A stretch of 64,000 nt of DNA from assembly GCA_003167555.1 (NCBI GenBank), contig PMSN01000014.1, forward strand, positions 1-64,000. The letters run 5' to 3'. Shown one piece after another: positions 55,739 through 64,000 of this stretch. Positions within the stretch are counted from its first letter, which is position 1; the number at the start of each line of letters is the position of its first letter. A program made the translations under genes and the position numbers. The notes beneath the pieces were generated by a model, which had not been told where the DNA came from, did not search any database, and saw only the letters and a list, made by a program, of their open reading frames with translations. The DNA is from Spartobacteria bacterium. Its GTDB lineage: Bacteria; Verrucomicrobiota; Verrucomicrobiia; Chthoniobacterales; UBA10450.

Positions 55739-56314
55739 ATGTCCATCACGTTGAATCGCGAAGACGCCTGGAAGCTTCTCACCACTTACACGACGAGCGA
55801 CAGTTTGCTCAAGCACGCGATGGCCGTGGAGGCATCAGTCGCCGGCTACGCGCGCAAGTTTGGCGAAGACGAGCAAGCGTGGGGTGTCGTGGCGCTCCTG
55901 CACGATTTCGATTATGAGCGCTGGCCGACGCCGGAAGATCATCCCTTCCGCGGTTGCGAGATCTTGCGCGAGCAAGGATATCCCGAGTGGGTCACGCGCG
56001 CGATTCTCTCCCACGCCGATTACAGCGGCGTCGCCCGGATCAGCCTCTTGGAGAAAACGCTCTGGGCGTGCGACGAACTCTCCGGCTTTATTGTCGCCGC
56101 TTCACTCGTTAGGCCGACGAAGAGCATCCTCGATCTCGAGCCGAAATCGGTCCTGAAAAGGATGAAAGACAAGGCGTTCGCGCGGGCGGTTAAGCGCGAG
56201 GACCTGCGTCAGGGCGCGGAGGAACTCGGTCTGCCGCTGGAGGAACATATCGGCAACGTTATTTCATTCATGCGCGAGCGGGCCGATGCTCTCGGGTTGC
56301 GCGGAACATTGTGA
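55739..56314 (+). CDS. HD-domain phosphohydrolase family protein
   Basis: 191 residues with a compact HD domain: LLKHAMAVEASVAGYA (first His), VVALLHDFDYERWP (HD) and ILSHADYSG (later His), then ACDELSGFIVA (Asp). This matches small HDIG-like hydrolases acting on nucleotides or phosphate esters. Starts at ATG 55739, 109 bp from the divergent sigma gene. Substrate unknown; no operon partner on its strand. Confidence 0.85.
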   Translation: MSITLNREDAWKLLTTYTTSDSLLKHAMAVEASVAGYARKFGEDEQAWGVVALLHDFDYERWPTPEDHPFRGCEILREQGYPEWVTRAILSHADYSGVARISLLEKTLWACDELSGFIVAASLVRPTKSILDLEPKSVLKRMKDKAFARAVKREDLRQGAEELGLPLEEHIGNVISFMRERADALGLRGTL

Positions 56315-56352
56315 GATCAGCGGATCGCGCGTGGCTGATGTAGTGCGCAAGA

Positions 56353-56784
56353 TCAAAGATCGAGACCCATCGGAAATGCGCCTGGGATTTCTTCCCAGCC
56401 ATTGCGGAGCCAGAACGAGCGTCCCAAGTCGTTTTCTCCGGCCACAAGGATGATCGCTCGTTTCACGCCGGTGCCACGCAGCTTTGTGACGCATTCGTCG
56501 AGCAGACGATTGCCAATTCTCTGCCCGCGATGTGTGAGCGCGACCGCCAGATGATAGATCCATGCGCGCCGGCCATCGTGACCGCAGAGGACCGCGCCAA
56601 CGATTTTACCGTTCTCTTCCGCGACGCGACTAAGACCCGGATTGCGGAGAAGGTAAGTGCGGATGTCTTCTTTGGCGTCGCCTTCGGCTACTTCTACTCC
56701 TTCCACCGCCTTCCAAAGCGCCGTGGCCCCATCGTAATCGTCGATGGTAAACTCTCTGGTGGTGATCGAAGCCACGTCGTTCAA
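56353..56784 (-). CDS. GNAT family N-acetyltransferase
   Basis: About 143 residues. GNAT fold: ITTREFTIDDYDGATALW, GKIVGAVLCGHDGRRAWIYH, LAVALTHRGQRIGNRLLDE (acetyl-CoA loop with RGQRIGN) and AGENDLGRSFWLRNGWEEI. Similar to RimI-like or YpeA-type proteins. TTG 56784 has AAGG 10 bases upstream; GTG 56775 is an alternative. The open frame further upstream only reads across tRNA-Arg. Substrate unknown. Confidence 0.88.
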   Translation of the reverse strand: MNDVASITTREFTIDDYDGATALWKAVEGVEVAEGDAKEDIRTYLLRNPGLSRVAEENGKIVGAVLCGHDGRRAWIYHLAVALTHRGQRIGNRLLDECVTKLRGTGVKRAIILVAGENDLGRSFWLRNGWEEIPGAFPMGLDL

Positions 56785-56826
56785 TTTCGAGAAACCTTTT
56801 CCGCCCCGCGGTTCACGCCGGCACGA

Positions 56827-56900
56827 CGTGCCTGGAGGGATTCGAACCCCCAACCTGCTGATCCGAAGTCAGCTGCTCTATCCAGTTGAGCTACAGACAC
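56827..56900 (-). tRNA. tRNA-Arg (anticodon TCG)
   Basis: Cloverleaf on the - strand: acceptor GTGTCTG/CAGGCAC, D-arm with GCTC/GAGC, anticodon stem GCTGA/TCAGC with loop CTTCGGA, T-arm GGGGG/CCCTC around TTCGAAT, discriminator G. CCA not encoded. It borders the conflict island by about 1.2 kb, though no integrase is seen. Confidence 0.95.
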
Positions 56901-57043
56901 AGTTTGTTGCCCCCGCCAAGTTTCACGGAACTGCCGCGGCAGTGCAACCCTGTTCGGAGATGAATCAGCGCACACGAACAAATTCTTTCGCTCATCCGCG
57001 GTCAAGCGCTCGCATTTCTGTCCTCCACGGTTTACGTTCGGCG

Positions 57044-58546
57044 ATGTCATTGGCGATGGTCACGAGATCGGCGTTAAGAATTTACTGGCTGGCGCTGGTT
57101 GCGTTCTTTGGGGTGAGCCCGCTGCGGGCGTATGTTCTTGAAATGGACAACAACGGTCACGCAATTTCGTGGACGCGCGATCGCACTGTGGTCATGCAGT
57201 TGTCCCTCGGCGGTCCGCAGCAGTTGACTGATGGGTTTACCTCCTTCAATCAGTCGGCGCTGGATGCGTTGAACGTTTGGAATCCATATCTCGCTCACGT
57301 GCGGTTCGCCGGAGTGCTTAACTCACCGGTCGTCCCGAATGGGAACGACGAAGAAATGTCCGTGTTATTTTCCTCGACCATTTTCGGCCAGACCTTTGGC
57401 TCCAGCACCCTGGCTGTCAGTCTCTTGAGCTATCGCGACGCCACTATCAACGGGATGACCCAAACGTTCATGGAGGAAACCGACACGCTTTTCAATACCA
57501 TGTACGACTGGGATTCGTATCGCGGCCCTTTGCGCGCCGCGATGGATTTCCACCGGGTGGCGATCCATGAGTTCGGTCATACTCTTGGCCTGGATCATCC
57601 CGACACGCACGGGCAGCACGTGACTGCCATCATGAACTCAACCATAAGTAACATCGACACGGTCCAGGCGGATGATATCGCGGGCGTGCAGTCGATTTAC
57701 TCGACGGGCCCAGCCTATCAAACTTCAGTCAATGGGCCCGTCCTGCGGAATATTTCCACGCGCGGCTTCATCGGGACGGGAGATAATGTTCTTATAGGCG
57801 GCTTTATCATCCAGGGCTCGCAACCGGCGACAGTCATCGTGCGTGGCATTGGCTTTTCTCTTAGCTCGTTGGGAATCACGAACGCGATTGTGGATACAGT
57901 CGTTACGGTATTTGACTCCAGCGGACGACAAGTCGCGACCAACGATGATTGGTTTACGAGCGCCGACGGACCAACAATCGCGAGCTACGGGCTCGATCCG
58001 GCAGATAGCATTGAGTCCGCATTAATCCTTACGCTTAACCCAGGGTCTTACACGGCAGTAGTGCAAGGATACTCGGATTCCTCTACCCCTGCGGCAACGG
58101 GGGTAGGCTTGTTTGAGCTATTCGATCTGCACCCAAATACAACGGCTGGGCGCGCCGGTAACGTCTCTACCCGCGGTCAGGTAGGAACCGGCGGGAGCGT
58201 ATTGATCGGCGGCTTTATTATTGGAGGAAACCAACCTAAGCAAGTTATCGTGCGTGCCATGGGCCCGTCGCTGGCCAACTCTGGCGTGGCTAACTCGCTT
58301 TCCGATCCGACGCTGGAGTTGCATGATGGCAACGGCAATACAGTGCAATCGAATAACGATTGGCAGCAGCAGAATCCGGATGCTGCAATGATCGCGAGTC
58401 TCGGCTTCGCGCCATCTGATCCGCGGGAATCGGCGCTGTTGGCCACGCTTAGTCCTGGCAGTTACACTGCTGTCGTCCAAGGCGTGAACGGCGCTACCGG
58501 GGTAGGCTTGGTGGAGGTCTATGATCTAAGCTCGCCGCCTCCGTAA
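57044..58546 (+). CDS. Secreted matrixin-like metalloprotease with C-terminal repeats
   Basis: About 500 residues from ATG 57044. Signal peptide (LRIYWLALVAFFGVSPLRAY), then an M10-like protease domain with HEFGHTLGLDHP (zinc site) and the following AIMNSTIS Met-turn. The C-terminal third has two copies of a roughly 110-residue beta-rich repeat: NISTRGFIGTGDNVLIGGFI and NVSTRGQVGTGGSVLIGGFI, each ending in GSYTAVVQG. These repeats are common in verrucomicrobial surface proteins. The protein probably acts outside the cell or on its surface. Stands alone downstream of tRNA-Arg. Confidence 0.88.
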   Translation: MSLAMVTRSALRIYWLALVAFFGVSPLRAYVLEMDNNGHAISWTRDRTVVMQLSLGGPQQLTDGFTSFNQSALDALNVWNPYLAHVRFAGVLNSPVVPNGNDEEMSVLFSSTIFGQTFGSSTLAVSLLSYRDATINGMTQTFMEETDTLFNTMYDWDSYRGPLRAAMDFHRVAIHEFGHTLGLDHPDTHGQHVTAIMNSTISNIDTVQADDIAGVQSIYSTGPAYQTSVNGPVLRNISTRGFIGTGDNVLIGGFIIQGSQPATVIVRGIGFSLSSLGITNAIVDTVVTVFDSSGRQVATNDDWFTSADGPTIASYGLDPADSIESALILTLNPGSYTAVVQGYSDSSTPAATGVGLFELFDLHPNTTAGRAGNVSTRGQVGTGGSVLIGGFIIGGNQPKQVIVRAMGPSLANSGVANSLSDPTLELHDGNGNTVQSNNDWQQQNPDAAMIASLGFAPSDPRESALLATLSPGSYTAVVQGVNGATGVGLVEVYDLSSPPP

Positions 58547-58590
58547 GCAGGAAGGACGATGGCAATGTCCGGCCTTACATGCCACTGCGT

Positions 58591-59055
58591 TCACGGAGCT
58601 TCGGTCGTAATGGTCGATTCTCCCGCACTTTGCCGCAACGCTTGCTCGAGCGCGTGCCAGGCAAGCGTCGCGCACTTCACGCGCTGTGGAAATTTCCGCA
58701 CCCCGCGCATGAGCCGCAGGTCGCCCAGCAGATAGGCCGGCTCCGTCGGGCCGCCAGTGACGAGATCGTGAAAGACGCGCGCCATTTCCAGGGCTTCGGC
58801 GCGACTCTTCCCTTTCAACTTCATCGTCATCATGGAAGCCGAAGCCTGGCTGATCGCGCAGCCGTGCCCGGTGAACTTGATCTCCTCCAACCCGCCGTCC
58901 TCGCGGAATTTCACAGCGAGATGAATCTCATCGCCGCACGCGGGATTGTCGCCATGCACGCGCACGGCGGCGTCGGGAAGCTCCCCGAAATTCCGCGGAC
59001 GCCGCGAATGATCGAGAATGACTTCCTGATAAAGCTCTTCGAGTTCCGAGCTCAT
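58591..59055 (-). CDS. sufU: Iron-sulfur cluster assembly protein SufU
   Basis: 154 residues. Cys positions of the SufU/IscU family: NPACGDEIHL, GHGCAISQASASMM and RVKCATLAWHAL, with the inserted loop typical of SufU. Acts as sulfur acceptor or scaffold for the cysteine desulfurase. Its ATG overlaps the sufS stop by 4 bp. Confidence 0.94.
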   Translation of the reverse strand: MSSELEELYQEVILDHSRRPRNFGELPDAAVRVHGDNPACGDEIHLAVKFREDGGLEEIKFTGHGCAISQASASMMTMKLKGKSRAEALEMARVFHDLVTGGPTEPAYLLGDLRLMRGVRKFPQRVKCATLAWHALEQALRQSAGESTITTEAP

Positions 59056-60296
59056 GAAAAGAAACGCGCGGCGTCGCGCAGGATTTCAATCATGCGGTCG
59101 ATCTCGGCGATCGTGTTGTAGAAATAAAAACTCGCGCGCGTCGTGCCGGGCAAACCGAACTTCCGCATGAGCGGTTGATTGCAATGGTGCCCGCCGCGCA
59201 GCGCCAGGCCTTGTTGGTCCGCGAAGGTTGTCAGGTCGTGCGGGTGCGCCGCTTCCATCACGAAACCAACCAGCGCGCCGCGCTTCTCCGTCGGCCCGAG
59301 GATGCGCATACCGGGCACTTCAGCGAGGCGGTCGATCGCGTGCGCGGTGAGCATCGCATCGTGGGCAAAAATCTCGGCGCGCCCGATTCGCTCGATGTAA
59401 TCAATCGCGGCCGCGAGCCCGATCGCCCCCGCAATATTGGGAGTGCCGGCCTCGAATCGGTGCGGCGCTTTTTTGAATGTGCTTTTCTCCAGCGATACGC
59501 TCACGATCATTTCGCCGCCGCCATGCCAGGCGGGAATGGAATCAAGAATCTCGGCGCGGCCATAAAGCGCGCCAATGCCGGTGGGCGCGCACATTTTGTG
59601 GCCGGAGAAGACGAGAAAATCACAACCCATCTCCTGCACATCGATCGGGAGATGTCCCGCGCTTTGGGCGGCGTCAACGAGCGTGAGCGCTCCTGCCGCG
59701 CGCGCTTTTGCGCAGAGCTCGGCGACAGGATTGATCGTGCCTAACGAGTTTGAAACGTGGGTGAACGCGAAGAGTTTCACCTCGCTCGTGAGCAACGCAG
59801 GCAACTCCTCGAGCGCGAGCGTGCCGTCTTCGCGCACTGGCACGAACCGGAGCCGCGCCCCCGTGCGTTCCGCGATGAGCTGCCACGGGACGAGATTGCT
59901 GTGATGCTCCATCTCCGTGAGCAGAATCACATCGCCGGCCCGCAGAACTTTTCCGCCCCAGGCTTGCGCAATCAGATTGATCCCTTCCGTCGTGCCACGG
60001 GTGAAAACAATCTCATCTGCGCTGGCGGCGCCGAGATAGTCGGCCACGCGCTGACGCGATTTCTCGTAGGCCTCGGTCGCCCGCGAACTCAGCTCGTGCA
60101 GGCCGCGATGGACATTCGCGTTGTCGTGTTCGTAATAATGCCGCAGCGCATCGATCACCGCCCGCGGCTTCTGCGAGGTGGCCGCGCTGTCGAAATAAAT
60201 CAGCGGCTTGCCCTGGACGCGTTCGCGGAGAATCGGAAAATCCTCCCGGATGGTTTTCCAATCGACGCTGGTCGCGGCAGGCGCGGTCGCATTCAT
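59052..60296 (-). CDS. sufS: Cysteine desulfurase SufS
   Basis: 414 residues, PLP-dependent, releases sulfur from cysteine. Landmarks: YFDSAATSQKP, NVHRGLHELSSRAT, MEHHSNLVPWQ, VDAAQSAGH, SGHKMCAPTGIGALYG (PLP lysine) and LRGGHHCNQP (catalytic Cys). Overlaps sufU, forming the SufS-SufU pair. No sufBCD genes are in the window. Confidence 0.95.
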   Translation of the reverse strand: MNATAPAATSVDWKTIREDFPILRERVQGKPLIYFDSAATSQKPRAVIDALRHYYEHDNANVHRGLHELSSRATEAYEKSRQRVADYLGAASADEIVFTRGTTEGINLIAQAWGGKVLRAGDVILLTEMEHHSNLVPWQLIAERTGARLRFVPVREDGTLALEELPALLTSEVKLFAFTHVSNSLGTINPVAELCAKARAAGALTLVDAAQSAGHLPIDVQEMGCDFLVFSGHKMCAPTGIGALYGRAEILDSIPAWHGGGEMIVSVSLEKSTFKKAPHRFEAGTPNIAGAIGLAAAIDYIERIGRAEIFAHDAMLTAHAIDRLAEVPGMRILGPTEKRGALVGFVMEAAHPHDLTTFADQQGLALRGGHHCNQPLMRKFGLPGTTRASFYFYNTIAEIDRMIEILRDAARFFS

Positions 60297-60382
60297 TCCC
60301 GCAATATCGCAGCTTTCTCTGAGTGGACTAAGGGCTTTTGCGATTCGCTCGCGCGTGCACCGGTTTGGATGTAGCGGACTTT

Positions 60383-61366
60383 ATGCAGGCCATGGTGCTG
60401 AGAGCCGCGGGACAGCCTCTCGTTCGGAGCGAAGTGCCGACTCCGCGTCCGGGTGCGGGAGAAGCGCTCGTGCGCGTGGCGGCTTGTGCAGTTTGCCGCA
60501 CCGATCTCCACGTCGTCGATGGTGAGCTGCCGGATCCGAAGTTGCCGCTGATTCCGGGACACGAAGTCGTCGGTCGGATCGAAGAACTCGGTGAAGGCGT
60601 CGACGGTTTCCGGATCGGCGAGCGCGTCGGCATTCCGTGGCTCGGCTGGACTTGCGGCGAATGTAATTTCTGCCGCTCCGACCGCGAGAATCTCTGCCGG
60701 CGCGCGCGCTTCACGGGCTACACAATCGAGGGCGGCTATGGCGGTTATATCGCAGCCGATGCGCGTTTCTGTTTTCGAATCCCGGACAGCTACGATGATG
60801 TGAGCGCGGCGCCGTTGCTCTGCGCGGGATTGATCGGTTACCGCTCGCTGCGAATGGCAGGCGAGGGGAAGCGACTCGGCCTTTACGGTTTTGGCGCTGC
60901 GGCGCACATCGTCGCTCAGATCGCGCGGCATGAAGGCCGGAACATTTTCGCCTTTACGCGCCCAGGCGATGCGGAAGCGCAGAGGTTCGCGCGCCGTCTC
61001 GGCGTCACTTGGGCCGGCGGATCGGATGAAGCCGCGCCGGAGAAACTCGACGCGGCCATTATCTTCGCGCCGATCGGCGCCCTGGTGCCGGCGGCGTTGC
61101 GGGCGGTCGATCGTGGCGGCATCGTCGTGTGCGGCGGAATTCACATGAGCGACATCCCGCAGTTTCCTTATCGCGACCTCTGGCACGAACGGAAGATTTG
61201 CTCGGTGGCGAATCTGACTCGCCGCGACGGTGAAGAATTCATGGAACTCGCGCGCCGGGTTCCGATTCGCATTGAGACGCGAACATTTGCACTCGACCAA
61301 GCGAACGGCGCGCTGGAGGCGTTGCGCGCTGGAAAGCTAACGGGCGCGGCGGTCCTCGTTCCTTGA
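60383..61366 (+). CDS. Zinc-dependent alcohol dehydrogenase family protein
   Basis: About 327 residues from ATG 60383. Catalytic zinc site CAVCRTDLH and GHEVVGRI; structural zinc loop with four Cys (CGECNFCRSDRENLC); nucleotide-binding GLYGFGAAAH. This matches the AdhP-like or dihydrolipoyl-type medium-chain dehydrogenases; the altered dinucleotide loop (GFGAAA rather than GxGxxG) is a known variant of that branch. Substrate unknown. A TPR gene follows 4 bp later. Confidence 0.9.
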   Translation: MQAMVLRAAGQPLVRSEVPTPRPGAGEALVRVAACAVCRTDLHVVDGELPDPKLPLIPGHEVVGRIEELGEGVDGFRIGERVGIPWLGWTCGECNFCRSDRENLCRRARFTGYTIEGGYGGYIAADARFCFRIPDSYDDVSAAPLLCAGLIGYRSLRMAGEGKRLGLYGFGAAAHIVAQIARHEGRNIFAFTRPGDAEAQRFARRLGVTWAGGSDEAAPEKLDAAIIFAPIGALVPAALRAVDRGGIVVCGGIHMSDIPQFPYRDLWHERKICSVANLTRRDGEEFMELARRVPIRIETRTFALDQANGALEALRAGKLTGAAVLVP

Positions 61367-61370
61367 CCAG

Positions 61371-62018
61371 ATGATCATGCCCGGTTACAAAACGCGTTCC
61401 TCATTGAGCCGATCTCGAAAATCACTGCACCCGAAAAGTTCACCGTCGCGAATGCCGATGGTGCTCGTGGGACTGGTCTCGTTCGCGCTCGGCGCGGGCG
61501 TGATATGGATCGTGAAACCGGAACCGCGTTCGCCGGAGACGCAAAACGGCGCGACCACAACCTTCACACCGCCAGCCGACGCGCCGCCGGATGTTTCTCA
61601 TCTCGCGCCACCGGACGCGGCTTTGACGCTCGCGAACTGGAACTACGATCGGCAGAACTGGTCGCATGCCATCGAACATTACCAGGAAGCGATCGTGCTG
61701 GGCCGCGATAATCCCGATGTGCGGACCGATCTCGGCAACTGTTTTCGTTTTCTGGGGCAGACACAGAAAGCGCTCGAGCAATACGAGACGGCCCAAAAGC
61801 AAAACCCGCAGCACGAGAACAGTCTCTACAACCAGGCGGGATTGTTCAGCGAAGTGTTGCACGACAACGAGCGGGCCAAAGCGATCACGCGGGAATTCAT
61901 CGCGCGCTTTCCGCAAAGTCCGCGGGCCGAACCGGCGAAAAAACTGCTGAGCGAGCTCGAGGCCGGACCTAAGGACGACAAACAGCGCATTCTCGACTGG
62001 CTTAACACCAGGCGCTGA
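61371..62018 (+). CDS. Membrane-anchored TPR protein
   Basis: About 215 residues. N-terminal basic region and one membrane helix (MVLVGLVSFALGAGVIWIV), a proline-rich linker, and three TPR units (WSHAIEHYQEAIVLG, TQKALEQYETAQKQN, DNERAKAITREFIARF). Likely a scaffold on the outer face of the inner membrane. Co-transcribed with the dehydrogenase by position; no functional link known. Confidence 0.8.
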   Translation: MIMPGYKTRSSLSRSRKSLHPKSSPSRMPMVLVGLVSFALGAGVIWIVKPEPRSPETQNGATTTFTPPADAPPDVSHLAPPDAALTLANWNYDRQNWSHAIEHYQEAIVLGRDNPDVRTDLGNCFRFLGQTQKALEQYETAQKQNPQHENSLYNQAGLFSEVLHDNERAKAITREFIARFPQSPRAEPAKKLLSELEAGPKDDKQRILDWLNTRR

Positions 62019-62024
62019 TGGCTC

Positions 62025-63104
62025 TCAAAAGCGGACGGCGAATCCGCCGCGAAGACGGTAATCGGGCACGGCTTGAAGCGCGGTGTTATCGATCATGACG
62101 GGCAGTTCCGCTCCGATCTCAACGCTGATTTTCTTGTAGGCGGCTACGATTTTCGGACCGAGAAAAACGGAGGTAACGCCGGTGTCCTCCGCGGGCTGAC
62201 CGCGGAAGCGATCAACGTCTTTGTGTTCGCCCGAGACGACGAATTGCAGGCCGAAGATCGCGTCGCGCCGGCGAATGAAGTAACAACCGGGACCACCGCT
62301 CCAGGCCAGGTCGTTCGCGAAATTGTATTGGTGCGATCCGTCGCCGCGCAGGGTGAATTGCAGGTCGCCCTGGAAGAAAAAATTCTTGTAACGCAGCGAG
62401 GTTTGGCCGCCGAAAATCCCATCGTAGGAGCCGGTGCCGAGCGTGAGGTCGTGCCCGTGAATTCCGCTTACGGGCGCGCCGGGAACATCAACTTCGTTGA
62501 ATTCCTCCAGGAGCCGGCGGCTGTCGCCGGTCGGGAGTTTTATTCCGGCGAGGAGCAGTGCGGAAATTGTGAAATCGGGCTCGCGAATTTCCATGTGCAG
62601 GGATTTTGGATCGTCGCCCGTTACCGCGCGGCTTCCGCCCAACTCCTTGCGAAAGACGACCAGCTTCGCGAGCAGCGAGATGTCACCGGGACCCGCTTCG
62701 GTGCCGCGGTCGATGGCAAAGCCTTCCGGCCGCGCGAAGGAGCGATAGATGAGTGGGGCGTTCAGTTGGAGAGCGAAGCGGCTGTTGAAGCTGTAGCCGG
62801 CCACGAGTTGTGTGATGGAACTGTCGAGGTATTGGCCGGTGGGGTTCTGAACTTCGCGTCCATCGAGTTGGAGTGTGCCGAAGTGCGTGAACTGTTCCGC
62901 GACCGCGCCATATAACCCAGTCATCCCTGAGCGGTGGCCGGACGAAGCCACGGCGGCGGGCTGGCCGAAGACGATGTCGGCATCGCGCTGAGGTAATGTT
63001 TCGAGCTGCGGCGTGTAGCAACCGCAAAGATCGCACGCTGCGCATGCAAGCGCGCCGGCTCCAGAGAGAGCAGCGAGACAGACGAACACGCGCAACGACT
63101 TCAT
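62025..63104 (-). CDS. Putative outer-membrane beta-barrel protein with Cys-rich N-terminus
   Basis: 359 residues. Signal peptide followed by CAACDLCGCYTP, then a region rich in alternating hydrophobic strands (TQLVAGYSFNSRFALQLNAP, SLLAKLVVFRKE, TISALLLAGIKLPTGDS, AIFGLQFVVSGEHKD) ending in an aromatic C-terminal residue (GGFAVRF), as expected for a barrel recognised by BamA. Similar to transporter or MetA-pathway-type OM proteins; ligand unknown. The Cys cluster could bind a metal or lipid. Confidence 0.75.
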   Translation of the reverse strand: MKSLRVFVCLAALSGAGALACAACDLCGCYTPQLETLPQRDADIVFGQPAAVASSGHRSGMTGLYGAVAEQFTHFGTLQLDGREVQNPTGQYLDSSITQLVAGYSFNSRFALQLNAPLIYRSFARPEGFAIDRGTEAGPGDISLLAKLVVFRKELGGSRAVTGDDPKSLHMEIREPDFTISALLLAGIKLPTGDSRRLLEEFNEVDVPGAPVSGIHGHDLTLGTGSYDGIFGGQTSLRYKNFFFQGDLQFTLRGDGSHQYNFANDLAWSGGPGCYFIRRRDAIFGLQFVVSGEHKDVDRFRGQPAEDTGVTSVFLGPKIVAAYKKISVEIGAELPVMIDNTALQAVPDYRLRGGFAVRF

Positions 63105-63214
63105 GGATGGGCCGCAAGATGACGCAGTGATGAGGATGGTGCCATTGGGAAAATCTCGTTCGCGCGAGTTTGCAAGTCGCGCAGAATTCAGCGAAAGAGT
63201 CGAACGGGAAAAAC

Positions 63215-63700
63215 ATGGTCACAAACGATCTTGTCAGCTACCTCAACGATCATCTGGCCGGCTCTGTCGGCGCACTCGAGCTGCTCGATCGGCTGGTCAA
63301 GACCTATGAAGGAAAGCCGCTCGAGCGCTTTTTTAAGGATTTGCGCGGCGATATTCAGGAAGATCAGAAAAAGCTCGAGGAGTTGATTCACAAACTGGGC
63401 GAAGAAGAAAGCGCCGTCCGCAACGCTGGCGCGTGGATCCTGGAGAAGCTTTCGCGCGCGAAGATTCGGCTGAGCGAATCGGAAGAAGGCGACATGGGTC
63501 TCTTCCTGGCCCTGGAGGCGCTCGCCCTGGGCATCACGGGCAAGCGTGCGCTCTGGCGCGCGTTGGCGTCCGTGTCGGAAATGGTCCCGTCCCTGGCCCG
63601 TTTGAATTACGCGGAACTCGAGACGCGCGCGACGGAACAAGCCGGCCGCGTCGAGGCGAAGCGGATCGAGTTTGCGCGAACGGTTTTCGCAACAAAGTAG
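63215..63700 (+). CDS. Uncharacterised helical protein
   Basis: 161 residues, all-helical, acidic N-terminal half with DLVSYLNDHLAGSVGALELL and LRGDIQEDQKKLEELIHKLG. It looks like a ferritin-like or four-helix bundle, but the Glu/His iron ligands cannot be assigned with confidence. Related short proteins occur in Acidobacteria and Verrucomicrobiota. ATG 63215 opens the conserved part. No partner gene. Confidence 0.65.
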   Translation: MVTNDLVSYLNDHLAGSVGALELLDRLVKTYEGKPLERFFKDLRGDIQEDQKKLEELIHKLGEEESAVRNAGAWILEKLSRAKIRLSESEEGDMGLFLALEALALGITGKRALWRALASVSEMVPSLARLNYAELETRATEQAGRVEAKRIEFARTVFATK

Positions 63701-63785
63701 TGCGGCTCGAGGGCCATTTTATGAACCGGGCGCGCCGACTTATTTTATGCTTGAGTGAAAATTGTAGGGGGCTCACCCTAAGCGC

Positions 63786-64000
63786 GTGAGTGCCACTTGC
63801 GCGCCGGAAATTCAGAATGCCCTGACGCATTTCGCTACGACGCGATGGAGTTTAATTCGGCAGGGACACACTCCCGGCGAACAGAACGGCGTAAACGGTG
63901 ATCTGGCCAGGCTCTGCCAGATTTATTGGCGCCCCATCTTCACCTTCATCTATCGAAGGGGTTACTCGGCGCCGGACGCGCAGGACCTAACGCAGGAATT
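63786..64000 (+). CDS. ECF sigma factor, N-terminal part (runs off the window)
   Basis: GTG 63786 starts MSATCAPEIQNALTHFATTR and continues with LARLCQIYWRPIFTFIYRRG and APDAQDLTQEF, the first part of sigma region 2. The pattern FATTRWSLI ... YWRPIFTFIYRRGYSAPDA is typical of planctomycete/verrucomicrobial ECF sigma factors. The reading frame is open to the window edge, so the rest is missing here. Confidence 0.8.
   Translation, partial: MSATCAPEIQNALTHFATTRWSLIRQGHTPGEQNGVNGDLARLCQIYWRPIFTFIYRRGYSAPDAQDLTQE

Noticed and set aside
56781-57050. Open frame on the - strand with SVAQLDRAADFGSAGWGFES
   Set aside because: False translation across tRNA-Arg.

Overview
The window is about 64 kb of GC-rich bacterial chromosome with dense genes on both strands and no phage, plasmid or transposase genes. 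Several features point to a soil Verrucomicrobiota bacterium, possibly of the Chthoniobacterales type: a stand-alone RRM protein beside infA, a partial planctomycete/verrucomicrobial-style ECF sigma factor at the right edge, a secreted metalloprotease carrying a C-terminal repeat common in that phylum, and GTAG-bounded palindromic repeats. This placement is inference; no rRNA gene is present to confirm it.

Layout. 0.15-15.3 kb is a two-component signalling island: an MHYT sensor kinase with its NarL-type regulator, an XRE-receiver fusion, two degenerate receiver proteins, a five-PAS hybrid kinase with two regulators in one overlapping operon, a receiver protein with a Cys-rich tail, and a seven-PAS hybrid kinase of about 1,820 residues. 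15.6-16.2 kb holds tRNA-Lys and a GIY-YIG gene with broken partial copies of both. 16.2-34.5 kb is mostly housekeeping and metabolic: a HAD hydrolase, an ECF sigma operon, hemolysin III, a siroheme-decarboxylase-like protein with trpD, guaD-nadC-birA, a 5'-3' exonuclease, aldehyde dehydrogenase, deoC, a racemase-like protein, and RRM-infA.

34.7-55.6 kb is the most unusual part, a signalling and probable conflict island. On the + strand are a secreted protein, a CHASE2 adenylate/guanylate cyclase, an exported TPR-CHAT caspase-like protease, and a TIR protein with a membrane segment and a large C-terminal domain. Converging on it from the - strand is a long same-direction gene train: ECF sigma, a small anti-sigma-like protein, a GAF protein, a subtilisin, a COG0523-type pseudo-GTPase with a His-rich tail, a DUF4190 protein, then a tightly packed SIR2-TIR / nSTAND-TPR / SLOG-4TM / patatin cassette, and an outer-membrane barrel. 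The cassette contains the parts of an NAD-linked defence or cell-suicide system (possible signal maker, NTPase sensor, nucleotide-binding membrane protein, phospholipase) in an arrangement I do not recognise as a named system.

55.7-64 kb returns to ordinary genes: an HD protein, a GNAT acetyltransferase, tRNA-Arg, the metalloprotease, sufU-sufS, an alcohol dehydrogenase, a TPR protein, an outer-membrane barrel and the edge of an ECF sigma gene. Three genes (near 29.66, 33.40 and 43.66 kb) are each broken by what looks like a one-base frameshift, so either assembly errors or recent decay must be kept in mind.
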